Assembly: GCA_016222825.1 (NCBI GenBank)
Contig: JACRQF010000010.1
Coordinates: 124,001 to 188,000, forward strand
DNA length: 64,000 nucleotides
DNA from: Verrucomicrobiota bacterium
GTDB taxonomy: Bacteria; Verrucomicrobiota; Verrucomicrobiia; CAIQCK01
Direction: 5' to 3'
The notes beneath the pieces are model-generated. The model worked only from the letters and a program-made list of their open reading frames with translations, did no database searches and had not been told where the DNA came from. Both the position numbers and the translations under genes were made by a program. Shown piece by piece: positions 1 to 10,780 of this stretch. Within the stretch, counting starts at the first letter, position 1. Each line of letters begins with the position of its first letter.

Positions 1-1
1 G

Positions 2-529
2 TTGCAGCACGATGCCTACGCGCCGTTCCAGCGGCCCGGCCATTGGAACCACGCCTGCAACCTCCGCGTCGGCCTGCTCGGCGGATGGCGCAACAAGCCG
101 CTCACGCCCTCGCGACTCACGCCGGACGAGCAATACTCGCACATCAGCCTTTGGTGCCTCTGGAGTTCGCCGATGATCATCGGCACGCCCATCGAGCGGC
201 TCGACGAGTTCACGCTGAGCCTGCTCACCAACGACGAGGTGCTCGATGTCAACCAAGACCCGTTGGGCAAACAGGCCGTGCGCACCGAACTCGCTAACGG
301 CGGCGAAATCCTAGTGAAGGAACTGGAGGACGGCACGAAAGCAGTGGGCATCTTCAACCCCGGCTCGGAACCCGTAAAGCTCACCGTGCAATGGTCGCAG
401 ATGGGCATGCATGGCAAGCAAGAGGTCCGCGATCTTTGGCGGCAGAAAGACCTCGGCGTGTTCGAGAAGGAATTCTCAACCGTTGTGCAACGCCACGGCG
501 TGGTGATGGTGCGGCTGACGGCGAAGTGA
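2..529 (+). CDS. GH27 alpha-galactosidase, C-terminal part (5' end outside window)
   Basis: The visible 175 residues match the end of a family GH27 alpha-galactosidase, which removes terminal alpha-galactose from oligo- and polysaccharides. Seen: the GHWNH stretch where the family usually has GHWNDPDML, then LTPDEQYSHISLWCLWSSPMI, the LLTNDEVLDVNQDPLGKQ segment that ends the TIM barrel, and a beta-sandwich tail with a GTKAVGIFNPG-type strand. The catalytic aspartates are upstream of or at the window edge and cannot be checked. The frame is open through the first base, so the gene starts outside. It lies 60 bp before another sugar-related gene on the same strand. Confidence 0.85.
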   Translation: MQHDAYAPFQRPGHWNHACNLRVGLLGGWRNKPLTPSRLTPDEQYSHISLWCLWSSPMIIGTPIERLDEFTLSLLTNDEVLDVNQDPLGKQAVRTELANGGEILVKELEDGTKAVGIFNPGSEPVKLTVQWSQMGMHGKQEVRDLWRQKDLGVFEKEFSTVVQRHGVVMVRLTAK

Positions 530-589
530 TGCTGACTGGCTGTTTTCGTCCCTTTACCACAGCGCCTCACCTCCCGCATACTGCGAAGG

Positions 590-2758
590 ATGAGAGTTAG
601 CATCATTTTCACGCTGGCGTTTGTCTTCGCGTCCATCGCTGACATCCACGCCGCTGATACCAACGCCAACATTCGACTCCGCAGTTTCCTTTGCGAGACA
701 CCGCTCGGGCGGGCGCACAGGCCGGCGACGCTCTCGGCTGTGGTCGAGCATGCTGGCGATGCGGCGGCCAAGGTGACGGCGCGGCTTGTTCTTCCCTTGG
801 GCGTCAAAGCAGTCAGCGGCAGCACGAACACGACATTGCGGATGGAAGCTGCCGGAGAGAAAAGACTGACTTGGAAGATCGAGGCGGCTGAGGCCACCAC
901 CTGCGGCCTGAATCTCCAGATCTCTGTCGGCAACTCCACGATCACAAACGCCTCCATCGCGATGACGTTCCTCCCGGCGATGAAGACGCGCAAGTTGCCC
1001 TACATCCCGGAGCCGACGCCGGTGCAAACGAAGATTCTCGTCGGCGCGCACAACTGCCCGTTGTGGGAGCGCGACAAGCCGCACATGTGGGCCAACATCC
1101 TCAAGCACCCGGAGCGCACGCCCGCGCTCGGCTTTTACGCGCAGGAAAACCCGGAGATCGCCGACTGGGAGACGAAGTGGGCGGTCGAGCACGGCGTCTC
1201 GTTCTTCATCTACTGTTGGTATCGCGCCAGCCAGGGCGAGCCGGTGAAGCAGCGGTTCGGCAGCGCCATCCATGACGCGCTGTTCAAGTCGAGGTTCGTG
1301 GACAAACTGAAGTTCACCATCATGTGGGAGAACCAGGGCCGCGGCACCTCCGGCGTGTCCGACGAGCGCGACCTGATGACCAACCTCCTGCCGTTCTGGA
1401 TGGAGAACTACTTCAAGCATCCCGGCTACCTGAAGGTGGACAACAAGCCCGTGCTCTTCATCTACCGGCCGGAGTTCCTCATCAAAGACCTCGGCAGCAT
1501 CGAGGCCGTGCGGCGCGCGTTCGACCGGATGCGGCAGGCGTGCCGGGACGCGGGCTTCGCGGGACTGTATCTGCTCGGCGAATATCGCGGACTCGACGCG
1601 CGACATCTCACGCTCATGAAGCAACTCGGCCTCGACTACACCTTCGCGTATTGCTGGCACGTGCCGAACAGCCCGACGCCGCAACAGGCCATCGAGGCGC
1701 AGATGCAGAACATCCGCAAGACGCAGGAGCTGGGCATCCTGCCACAAGTCGTCACCGTCTCGCAGGCGTGGAGCGGTTGGCGCGACGAGGGCAGCATCTG
1801 GAAAATCCCGCCGACCGGCTTCGAGACGTTGCTGCGCCAGGCGAAGGATTTCATCAGCACGCTGCCATCCACCGAACTCGGCAGCCGGATGCTCATCCTC
1901 GACAACTGGAACGAGTGGGGCGAGGGCCACTACATCGCGCCGTATCGCGAGTATGGCTTCGGCTACCTCGACGCCGTGCGCAACGTCTTCGCCGACACGC
2001 GCGAGCCGCACGTGGACCTCCTGCCCGAAGACATCGGCCGCGGCCCCTACGACACCGCCTATTGGAGCCAGCAGCGCCGCGCCGACGACCTGCGCAAACT
2101 GACCACGAAGAAAGTCACCAAAGCCGGCGCAGCGGAGGACGGCCTCATCGCGTGGTGGACGTTTGACGAACCGAGCACTTCGCCCGTCGCGCTCGATTAC
2201 TCAGGCCATCGCCTCGGCGGTGCGCTCCACGACGCCAAGCGCGCCAAGGGACTCGCCGGCAACGCCCTCGTCTGCAACGGCGGCAGCGTCATCGTCGAGA
2301 ACAGTCCCCTGCTCTCTCCCATCAACGCCCTGACCATCGAGTGCTGGGTCAAGGCCGACGCCGGCCCCCTGCGCAACAACTGGATCGTCAACCGCGTCTT
2401 CGGCGGCGACCCGTCCGCGGGCTATCGGCTCGGCGTGGTCGAGGGCAACCCGTGCTTCCAGATTCCGCTGAAGCCCTGGACCCATCATCTCGCCGGCAAC
2501 AAGCCGCTGCCGGCCGGACAGTGGGTCCACCTTGCCGCGACGTTCGACGATCAGACGATGCGGCTCTACATGAACGGCGAGGAATGCGGCACCATGTCCC
2601 GCCCCGCCCCGATCAAACCGAACCCCTTCCATCTCTGTCTCGGCAACTACGAACTCGCCCACCCCGCCCACTTCAACGGCCTGCTCGACGAGGTGCGGCT
2701 CTACGCGCGCGCCTTGACGCCTGAGGAAGTGCGGCGTAAAGCTGGTGTCAAACGCTAG
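590..2758 (+). CDS. Secreted GH99-like (WbsX-type) protein with C-terminal LamG domain
   Basis: 722 residues. A hydrophobic signal peptide (about residues 1-22, ending near ADIHA) indicates export. Residues about 140-490 resemble GH99-like/WbsX TIM-barrel proteins: a FFIYCWYR strand, KPVLFIYRPEF, and the late ILDNWNEWGEGHYIAP motif that marks this group. Residues about 520-720 form a LamG/concanavalin-like jelly roll (VALDYSGHRLGGAL, LTIECWVKAD, LLDEVRLYARAL), a common carbohydrate-binding tail in Verrucomicrobia and Planctomycetes. Substrate unknown; an endo-acting role on an alpha-linked glycan is possible from the GH99 relationship but not shown. The last 45 or so codons are duplicated downstream of the next gene. 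Confidence 0.8.
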   Translation: MRVSIIFTLAFVFASIADIHAADTNANIRLRSFLCETPLGRAHRPATLSAVVEHAGDAAAKVTARLVLPLGVKAVSGSTNTTLRMEAAGEKRLTWKIEAAEATTCGLNLQISVGNSTITNASIAMTFLPAMKTRKLPYIPEPTPVQTKILVGAHNCPLWERDKPHMWANILKHPERTPALGFYAQENPEIADWETKWAVEHGVSFFIYCWYRASQGEPVKQRFGSAIHDALFKSRFVDKLKFTIMWENQGRGTSGVSDERDLMTNLLPFWMENYFKHPGYLKVDNKPVLFIYRPEFLIKDLGSIEAVRRAFDRMRQACRDAGFAGLYLLGEYRGLDARHLTLMKQLGLDYTFAYCWHVPNSPTPQQAIEAQMQNIRKTQELGILPQVVTVSQAWSGWRDEGSIWKIPPTGFETLLRQAKDFISTLPSTELGSRMLILDNWNEWGEGHYIAPYREYGFGYLDAVRNVFADTREPHVDLLPEDIGRGPYDTAYWSQQRRADDLRKLTTKKVTKAGAAEDGLIAWWTFDEPSTSPVALDYSGHRLGGALHDAKRAKGLAGNALVCNGGSVIVENSPLLSPINALTIECWVKADAGPLRNNWIVNRVFGGDPSAGYRLGVVEGNPCFQIPLKPWTHHLAGNKPLPAGQWVHLAATFDDQTMRLYMNGEECGTMSRPAPIKPNPFHLCLGNYELAHPAHFNGLLDEVRLYARALTPEEVRRKAGVKR

Positions 2759-2790
2759 TCAAACGGTGTTCAACAGCCAACGAAACGCTT

Positions 2791-3729
2791 ATGAAAACCT
2801 CGGCCCACCATCTCCTTCTCAGTCTTGCGCTCGCAGCTACCATCGCCGTCGCGCAGGACAACAAACCCATCGCCGGCATCGGCCCCGCCGGCGGGATCGT
2901 GCAGGCGCACACCGGCTTCAAGTTCACCGAAGGCCCGGCGGCTGACGCGCAGGGCAACGTCTATTTCGCCGACATCCCCAACGGCCGCATCCACAAGGTG
3001 GACACCGCCGGCAAACTCTCGACGTTTCTGGAGGACTCGCAGGGCTGCAACGGGCTGATGTTCGATGCGCGCGGCCGGCTCATCGCCTGCCAGGGCGGCG
3101 CGGGCCGGGTCATTGCGATTGATGTCGCCACGAAGCGGATCGAGCCGCTCGCCGAGACCTACAACGGCAAACGCTTCAACGCGCCCAACGACCTCGTCGT
3201 GGACCGGCATGGCGGCGTGTATTTCACCGACCCGTCCTTCGGCCGCGGCGAGCCGGCGCAGGACAAGATGGCCGTCTATTACGTCGCGGCGGACCGCAAG
3301 GTCACGCGGCTCATTGACGACCTGCCGCGCCCGAACGGCGTGATCCTCTCGCCCGACGAAAAGACGCTCTATGTGTTGCCGAGCGGCGCGGCTGACGTGA
3401 TGGCCTACCCGGTCGAGTCGCCTAGCCGCCTCGGCAAAGGCCGTGTGTTCTGCAAACTCCAGCAGGCCCCGACCGGCCCGCCCCGAGGCGGTGACGGCCT
3501 GACCGTGGACACCGCCGGCAATCTCTACCTCACCCAGCCCTCGCTGAAGGCCCTCCAAGTCGTCAGTCCCGGTGGGAAGACGCTCGGCCTCATCACGTTC
3601 CCCGAAGGCCCGTCCAACTGCACGTTCGGCGGGCCGGACATGAAGACGCTCTACGTCACCGCGCGCACTTCGCTCTACACGGTGAAGATGACCGCGACAG
3701 GGCACCGGTTTGCGGCGAAGAGTCAGTGA
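2791..3729 (+). CDS. SMP-30/gluconolactonase/LRE family protein, exported
   Basis: 312 residues with an N-terminal signal peptide (about 1-21, ending VAQD). The rest is a six-bladed propeller of the SMP-30/gluconolactonase family, which opens sugar lactones using a divalent metal. Family landmarks are visible: FTEGPA (Glu47), the APNDLVVD segment (Asn133), NGVILSPDE (Asp189) as likely metal ligands, and repeated D.GN.Y. blade motifs. It starts 32 bp after the GH99-like gene and probably shares its transcript. A role in oxidative sugar or aldonate metabolism is inferred from family and context. Confidence 0.85.
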   Translation: MKTSAHHLLLSLALAATIAVAQDNKPIAGIGPAGGIVQAHTGFKFTEGPAADAQGNVYFADIPNGRIHKVDTAGKLSTFLEDSQGCNGLMFDARGRLIACQGGAGRVIAIDVATKRIEPLAETYNGKRFNAPNDLVVDRHGGVYFTDPSFGRGEPAQDKMAVYYVAADRKVTRLIDDLPRPNGVILSPDEKTLYVLPSGAADVMAYPVESPSRLGKGRVFCKLQQAPTGPPRGGDGLTVDTAGNLYLTQPSLKALQVVSPGGKTLGLITFPEGPSNCTFGGPDMKTLYVTARTSLYTVKMTATGHRFAAKSQ

Positions 3730-3754
3730 CGGCTGCCGCATCGCTCCCCTCATT

Positions 3755-3916
3755 GGTCCGGTCAAGCCAAACGCCTTCCATCTCTGTCTCGGCAACTACA
3801 AAGTCGTCCACCCCGCCCACTTCAACGGCCTGCTCGACGAGGTGCGGCTCTACAACCGCGCCCTGTCCCCCGAAGAACTCCGCCAGTGTGTTCGCGCGCT
3901 ACGCGGCTATCAATGA
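3755..3916 (+). pseudogene. LamG-tail remnant, duplicate of the end of the 590-2758 gene
   Basis: This stretch encodes, without a credible start of its own, a copy of the last LamG strands (PNAFHLCLGNY then ARHFNGLLDEVRLY-type sequence with VVHPAHFNGLLDEV). At DNA level it is nearly identical to bases 2608-2737, including a run of about 45 identical bases covering the HFNGLLDEVRLY codons. It ends with a short unrelated tail (RQCVRALRGYQ). It begins 25 bp after the lactonase stop. Most likely it is the relic of a second LamG-bearing gene lost by recombination between duplicates. Confidence 0.75.
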
Positions 3917-3943
3917 CACCGCGCTATCGTTCGCCGCGGTCGC

Positions 3944-4567
3944 TTACGGCGCGATGCACTGCACGGGCGCGCACCAATCGCTCTGGGCGTCGCCGAGGAT
4001 GGCGCAGACGCGGAACCAATACTTCGCGCCGCTGGTCAGGCCCTTGGCGGTGAAGCGGCTGTTGGTGGTGACGCCGAATTGCCGCCAGTTGGCGTCGTTG
4101 AGCGCGCCTTCGCAAATCTGGATGATGAAGGAGCGGCGGCGTTGGGCGTGCCACATGATGTCCACGCTGCCACGAAGGTTGCCCATGGTCGCGGCGAAAC
4201 CCTCGGGCCGCACGGGCGGCGCGGCCTGGCCGCCGGGTTTGGCTGCGATGGCGAACGCGCTGCTGAGGATGATGGAGCCGGAGCCGCCGCTGGCGGTCTG
4301 GACGTAATCGCGGCGCTTGAGCATGACTTCTTCCGCGGCGGGTCGCTTGCTGTTGCGCGTTTCGATGGCAATCTTGAGTTCGTCTTCGAGGCCGGTGACC
4401 TGGGCATCGGCGTCCAGATAGGGCTGGGCCTTGGCGTCGAACTCCTCCGGCGGGGGCGAGAGCGTCTGGAAATTGGCATTGCCCGCCATCTTGGTCTTAT
4501 GGTTTTTGATGAGCGATACCAACTCATCATCCGTCATGGTGCTGGGAGAGAATTTTACTCGGTCCAT
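3944..4567 (-). CDS. Fibronectin type III domain protein
   Basis: 207 residues, no signal peptide. The N-terminal half (about 1-105) is mostly helical and charged, with a FDAKAQPYLDADAQVTGLEDEL coiled-coil-like segment. The C-terminal half (about 115-207) has a fibronectin type III pattern: GSVDIMWHAQRRR, FIIQICEG, WRQFGVTTNSRFTAKGL, then GAKYWFRVCAI. Such proteins are frequent singletons in Verrucomicrobia, often next to repeats, and their function is unknown. Convergent to the LamG remnant; its upstream region holds the 22-bp repeat array. Confidence 0.7.
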   Translation of the reverse strand: MDRVKFSPSTMTDDELVSLIKNHKTKMAGNANFQTLSPPPEEFDAKAQPYLDADAQVTGLEDELKIAIETRNSKRPAAEEVMLKRRDYVQTASGGSGSIILSSAFAIAAKPGGQAAPPVRPEGFAATMGNLRGSVDIMWHAQRRRSFIIQICEGALNDANWRQFGVTTNSRFTAKGLTSGAKYWFRVCAILGDAQSDWCAPVQCIAP

Positions 4568-4676
4568 AATCTTCTGGCTCCAGTGTTTGCGTTGAACTGA
4601 CCCTACGGGCGGATGGAATCAAAAAGCTTGGGTCTTGGCAATGGCTAAATCGGCATGGGACCGATGGAGCGCACGG

Positions 4677-4962
4677 TGGACCCGCGGGAGTGGTGCATGG
4701 GTGGTGCGGCGATGATGTATGGGTTATGGGGAACCGATGTATCGGTAGCCCGGAGGTGATGTATCAACTGTGCGGGGATGATATATCAGCGGCGCGGGGA
4801 TGATGTATGGGGTGCGCGGGACACGTGTATTGGTTGCGGGCAGATGATGTATGGGTTGTCCGTGACTGATGTATCAGTCGCGCGGAGATGATGTATGGGT
4901 GGCGTGCAGCCGATGTATTAGATGTGCGGACCTAATACACTGGATTGCGATCCAGCGTAATG
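4677..4962. repeat. Tandem array of 22-bp degenerate repeats
   Basis: The word GATGATGTAT or a close variant ends at 4720, 4742, 4764, 4786, 4808, 4830, 4852, 4874, 4896 and 4918, an exact 22-bp step with no length change. Weaker units extend to 4677 on the left and about 4962 on the right, giving 12-13 units. Approximate consensus of one unit: SRGTBGYGCGGRGATGATGTAT written as GGGT-GTGCGG-R-GATGATGTAT. The first half of the unit varies, the second half is conserved. No reading frame makes sense of it. The flanks 4568-4676 and 4963-5051 hold nothing I recognise. Confidence 0.9.
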
Positions 4963-5051
4963 TGGCAGGAGCGGACCGATATGCCATGACCGCATCCGAA
5001 GTCCTTGCTTTTCAAACAATTACATCTGTCTTTGCCGGCCATATCCGCTGA

Positions 5052-5804
5052 TTATCGCAGTTCCTTCAGCTCGATGTCCTTGAAGCGGATGCGCAACTGG
5101 TCGCCGCTGTGCAGTTGGAGGGCGAAGTGGCCCTTGAGACCGACGCGGTGGGCGGCGTGGGCGGCGCTGTCGAGAACGCCCCGGCCGTCCCAGTCGGTCA
5201 CGGTGATGCCATTGAGCGCGGTGGCGACGCGCGTGCCGTGGCAGCGCAGGGTCAGCGTGTTCCAGCCGTCGCCGTCGCCGGCGTATTTGAAGACGTGGCG
5301 CGTGGGCTTGAGGGCGGGGTCCATGCGCGAGTTCTTCAGGCTTGGCGAAATCCAGCGCCGTTCCTCGCGGGTCTCGTCGTAGATGAATCCGGTGCGCCAC
5401 GACATGGCCTCGGGCGGATGGATGTCCACCTGCGGGCCGTCGAGCCAGCCGCCTTTCCAGTTCTCGTCGTAGCGGCTGCGGAACTGGAGGCCGCTGTTGC
5501 CCGGCGACTCGCGGAACGCCTGGAACTTCAGCCGAAGCCCGAAGTCGCCAAACTCGCGCTCGCTGACGAGCCAGACGTAGTTGTGCTCCTTGCGCCCGAT
5601 GGAGTCGCATTGGATGGCGCCGTCCGCGACGGTCCAGAAGGTCTTCTCCTTGTCGGCCGGCTGGCACTTGACGGTCCAGCCGGAGAGGTCCCTGCCGTTG
5701 AAAAGCGGGAGCCACGGCCCCGCCGGCTCCGCTGCCGCCGACAGGAGCATCGGTGCCGCCAGCCAGACGGCGCAGGTCACGAGAGTTCTTGCGTAGGTAT
5801 TCAT
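5052..5804 (-). CDS. DUF1080 (3-keto-disaccharide hydrolase family) secreted protein
   Basis: 250 residues from the ATG at 5804; a longer in-frame extension lacks a signal sequence, whereas this start gives a clean one (MNTYARTLVTCAVWLAAPMLLSAAA). The mature part is a single concanavalin-like jelly roll of the DUF1080 family: LPLFNGRDLSGW near the start, a FGDFGLRLKFQ strand, GNSGLQFRSR, GPQVDIHP, and LKGHFALQLHSGD-LRIRFKDIEL at the end. Family members hydrolyse 3-keto-glycosides or bind glycans in the periplasm. Stand-alone gene with a short purine-rich stretch (AGAGG) upstream. Confidence 0.85.
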   Translation of the reverse strand: MNTYARTLVTCAVWLAAPMLLSAAAEPAGPWLPLFNGRDLSGWTVKCQPADKEKTFWTVADGAIQCDSIGRKEHNYVWLVSEREFGDFGLRLKFQAFRESPGNSGLQFRSRYDENWKGGWLDGPQVDIHPPEAMSWRTGFIYDETREERRWISPSLKNSRMDPALKPTRHVFKYAGDGDGWNTLTLRCHGTRVATALNGITVTDWDGRGVLDSAAHAAHRVGLKGHFALQLHSGDQLRIRFKDIELKELR

Positions 5805-6208
5805 GGAACCAACCTCTGTTGATGTTGTTTGGCCGGAGCGCAGCGTGCGCCCGCCGGCCGCCTTCCGGCAATGATACTTTTGGGGTAGTAAGAAATTCTT
5901 GCAGAGCGAGGGCCTGTGGCGATACAAAAGGCCATACTGAAATGAGCACCTTAATCATTTTGGCAGGACATCACACGTGCGGCACCCTCCCCCCCCCTCC
6001 TAGCCGCTCGTGCTCCCCCCGCCGGCGGGACGAGCCGGTCTGATGTTCTGTGTCGTCCCGAAAAGCCTCGGCCCTCACGGGTCGAGGCTTCTTCGTTTAT
6101 GCGGGGACCGCCCGGCAGAACTGGATGTCTCTCCCGCCTGAAGCGCGTCCGTCAACCACAACCAAGGTTGCAATCCAGCAAGGGCGCTGACTACACTCGG
6201 CGCGGCGC
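5805..6208. other. Divergent intergenic region with one terminator-like hairpin
   Basis: About 400 bp between the divergent DUF1080 gene and the GH51 gene. Apart from the hairpin at 6063-6090 and a C-rich run near 5990-6020 I see no gene, no tRNA and no clear -35/-10 pair. Promoters for both flanking genes must lie here or overlap the ends. Confidence 0.5.
6063..6098. terminator. Terminator-like hairpin of unclear ownership
   Basis: AAGCCTCGGCCC and GGGTCGAGGCTT form a 12-bp stem (one G-U pair) around a TCAC loop, followed by CTTCGTTT on the plus strand and by TTTT on the minus strand. No annotated gene ends just upstream on either strand, so it may end a short untranslated RNA or attenuate the GH51 leader. 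Confidence 0.5.
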
Positions 6209-8008
<1,800 letters not shown>

Positions 8009-8026
8009 CGCCGCGCCTCACCGACC

Positions 8027-10378
8027 ATGAAACCCGCTTGCCTCGCAATCATCTGGCTGGCAACAAGTGCCATCATCACTTCTGCCGCGTCCCCGCAGGA
8101 ACTCGCCCCGCGCGTGCCGGTCGAGAGCGACCGCGAGCTGTTCGAGGCGTTCGCGTTGGAGAGGCCGGAGCTTGGCGCGGTCAAGGCCGCCGTGGACGCG
8201 AAGGATTTTGCCGCCGCCAAGAGCGCGTTGCTGGCTCATTTCCGCCAACGTCGCGCGCCCGTGTGGTTCCTGAACTGGTGGGAGAAGCCATTGCAGCAAA
8301 CGAACCCGCCGCCGGCATTGATCGAAGCAGCCGAGGCCATTCTCGCGCACCAGTTCAAATCCGCGAGCGCGGCGGTTCGTTTTGAAGGGCGGATTGACTG
8401 GCAGTATCTGCCGTCGAAACTCCCGGACGGCATGCCGGATTATCAGGTGCCGCTGGTGCTCTACATCAACCGTTTCACCTGGTGGCGCGACGTGCTGGGT
8501 CCGGCCTACTGGACCACGGGCAACGAGTCGTATGCGCGCGAGTGGGCCGCGCAGGTCGCCGACTGGACGGCGCGCAATCCCGCAGCCTCCGTGTTCAACG
8601 AACAGGCCACGCCATCGCCGTGGCGGCGGCTGACGGCGGCTTTCTCAACGACGATGTGGATTTACGGGCTGAACTACTTCCTGCAATCGCCCGCCGTGAC
8701 GCCGGACACGATCGGCGCGTTCTTCAAGGCGCTCATCCAGAAGGCGCGCTTCACCATCCGCAATCCCGACGAGGCGAACCGGCGGCTCGTCCAGCTCGAA
8801 GCGGTCCACGCCGTCGCCACCTGTTTCCCGGAGCTTCGCGACGCCGCACGCTGGCGGCAATGGGCGCTCGACGAAACGGAGCGGTTCATCGCCACCGAGA
8901 TGTATCCAGACGGGGCGCTGAAAGAGCTTGCGCCGGGCTACCAGAGCGTCGCCATCGCGTCCTTGCGGAACATGGTTGCGCTGGCCGCGGCCAATGACGC
9001 GCCGTTGCGCTACACCTTCCGCGACGCGCTGGCGCGGGCGACGGAATATCTGGCCGGCATCCTGCTGCCGAACGGCACCGTGCCGGCGTTCGGCGACACG
9101 TGGGCGCCAGCGTATGTCGCGCCCGAACTGCTGCGCACGCTGGAGTTCTATCCGCCGGAGAAAGGCGAGCGCCGCCGCGAGCAGTTGCGCTACATGATCA
9201 CGCTTGGCCGCGAAGGCGAACCGCCCGCGAGCGCCTCCACCGCCGCGCCGTGGGCCGGCACCTACGTCATGCGGGGCCTGGGCCGCACGAACATCACCGC
9301 GCGCGCCTACGCCGAAAACATTCCGGCCGGCGCGGGCTGGCGGCGGACCGATGTGGCGCTGGCGTTTCGCGCGGGGCCGTTCGGCACGGAACATCAGCAC
9401 GAGGACAAGTTGAGCTTCGTGCTCTACGGCTTCGGCAGCCACCTGCTCGATGAGATGGGCGTTTACAGCAACTCGCCGGGCTTCTGGCGCAGTTACTTCG
9501 GCAGCACGATCACGCACAACACCGTGATGGTGGACGGCCTCGGCCAGAACCGCCGCGCGCGTCCCGCATCCTGGACCACGGCCCGGCCGCTCGAAGGCAA
9601 GTGGATATCGAACGACGCGTTTGATTTCGCCTCCGGCGTCTATGACGACGGCTGGGGGCCGCAGAACCTGCAGACCGTGACCCAACGCCGCGAGATCTTC
9701 TTCGCGAAGCCGGACTACTGGGTTCTGCACGACCTGTTGAGCGGCAGCGGCGAGCACACCTACGAGGCGCTGTTTCACTGGCTGCCGCCGAACACCGTCG
9801 AGGTTCACGACCAGACGAAGGTGTGTTTCAGTTCCAACGCGAACCGTCCCAACCTCGCGATCTACCCGGTGGACGCCGACGTGCAGGTCGAGGTGTTGCG
9901 CGGCTGGCAGCGCGTGCCTCACGACCCGCAGAGCGCGCGACAAGGCTGGTTCTCGCCGGGCCTCCAGAAGATTGACCCCGCGCCATGCACCGTCATCCGC
10001 CGCCGCGGCCCCGCGCCTCAGGTGATCGAGAGCATCCTGCTGCCGGCGTTGCCGCGCGACACGCCGGACATCGCCGCGCAACGCCTCACGGTGACCGACG
10101 CCGGCAACCGCCCGCTCTGGCGCACGGAGGTCTGCGCGCTCCGCATCTACACGCGCGCCGGCGTGGATCTCTACGTCAACGACCTGCGGGCGGAAAACGT
10201 CACCGCCGCGCAACCGCTGCCAAAGCGAATCAGCGCGGGACGATTCGGGACGATCGAGTTCAGCGGCAAACTGCTTTTTATCCGCCTCAACGCCTCTGAA
10301 CAACCGCTGGTCGTCCGCCACGCCGGCGGCGCGCCTCCCTCACGCAACGGGCGCGTGATCGAGCCGGTCCAACGCTGA
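8027..10378 (+). CDS. Heparinase II/III-family polysaccharide lyase, secreted
   Basis: 783 residues with signal peptide (about 1-20). Residues about 30-380 form the (alpha/alpha) toroid with WWRDVLGPAYWTTGNE-type and AFGDTWAP segments; residues about 400-760 form the beta-sandwich half of heparinase II/III. The diagnostic GTEHQHEDKLSF motif (His456, His458) and ITHNTVMVDG are present. Such lyases cleave uronate-containing polysaccharides (heparin, alginate and others) by beta-elimination; which substrate cannot be told. Pairing with GH51 suggests an arabinose- and uronate-containing plant or algal polymer. Confidence 0.85.
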   Translation: MKPACLAIIWLATSAIITSAASPQELAPRVPVESDRELFEAFALERPELGAVKAAVDAKDFAAAKSALLAHFRQRRAPVWFLNWWEKPLQQTNPPPALIEAAEAILAHQFKSASAAVRFEGRIDWQYLPSKLPDGMPDYQVPLVLYINRFTWWRDVLGPAYWTTGNESYAREWAAQVADWTARNPAASVFNEQATPSPWRRLTAAFSTTMWIYGLNYFLQSPAVTPDTIGAFFKALIQKARFTIRNPDEANRRLVQLEAVHAVATCFPELRDAARWRQWALDETERFIATEMYPDGALKELAPGYQSVAIASLRNMVALAAANDAPLRYTFRDALARATEYLAGILLPNGTVPAFGDTWAPAYVAPELLRTLEFYPPEKGERRREQLRYMITLGREGEPPASASTAAPWAGTYVMRGLGRTNITARAYAENIPAGAGWRRTDVALAFRAGPFGTEHQHEDKLSFVLYGFGSHLLDEMGVYSNSPGFWRSYFGSTITHNTVMVDGLGQNRRARPASWTTARPLEGKWISNDAFDFASGVYDDGWGPQNLQTVTQRREIFFAKPDYWVLHDLLSGSGEHTYEALFHWLPPNTVEVHDQTKVCFSSNANRPNLAIYPVDADVQVEVLRGWQRVPHDPQSARQGWFSPGLQKIDPAPCTVIRRRGPAPQVIESILLPALPRDTPDIAAQRLTVTDAGNRPLWRTEVCALRIYTRAGVDLYVNDLRAENVTAAQPLPKRISAGRFGTIEFSGKLLFIRLNASEQPLVVRHAGGAPPSRNGRVIEPVQR

Positions 10379-10576
10379 GCGTTGCCGTGGCTTGCGGAAC
10401 GCGGTTTTGCGCCCTTACAAGTTGTCAGGGGAAATCCCGATGAACATTCGCATTTCTTCCCGACGTTACAGATTCGGCCGTGTGGCTTAGTGTGGGCGCC
10501 AGAAGGTAAAAAGAGGTAGTGCAGAAATAGAAAACAAAACGCGAGAGCGCAAAGCAAAGGAAAGGAAAGAAGTGCG

Positions 10577-10774
10577 ATGAAAATGATTCAGAGAGCGAAG
10601 AGAAGCGGACAATCCCTGGTGGAATACGGACTGGTGCTGGCGTTGATCGCCATTGTCGCCATTCTGGTCGTCAAGGCCGTGGGCACACAGACCACGAGCA
10701 CGTTTGACAACGTCCAGAGCCAGATGACCTCGCAAGGCATCGCGAGCACTGCGCCAACCGCCGCCAGCTCCTAG
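10577..10774 (+). CDS. Flp/Fap-type pilin
   Basis: 65 residues. A short charged leader (MKMIQRAKRSG) precedes the Flp pilin signature QSLVEYGLVLALIAIVAI: cleavage is expected after Gly11, which puts Glu at +5 and Tyr at +6 of the mature protein as in all Flp pilins. A hydrophobic helix follows, then a small polar tail. A purine-rich run AGGAAAGGAAAG sits just before the ATG. No tad/cpa assembly genes, prepilin peptidase or ATPase are present within the window, so the subunit is an orphan here. Confidence 0.9.
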   Translation: MKMIQRAKRSGQSLVEYGLVLALIAIVAILVVKAVGTQTTSTFDNVQSQMTSQGIASTAPTAASS

Positions 10775-10780
10775 CAAACT

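Noticed and set aside
4677..4962. CRISPR array
   Set aside because: Units follow head to tail without unique spacers and no cas gene is present.
4677..4962. Iteron-type replication origin
   Set aside because: The 22-bp size fits, but no replication initiator, partition gene or AT-rich melting region is near.
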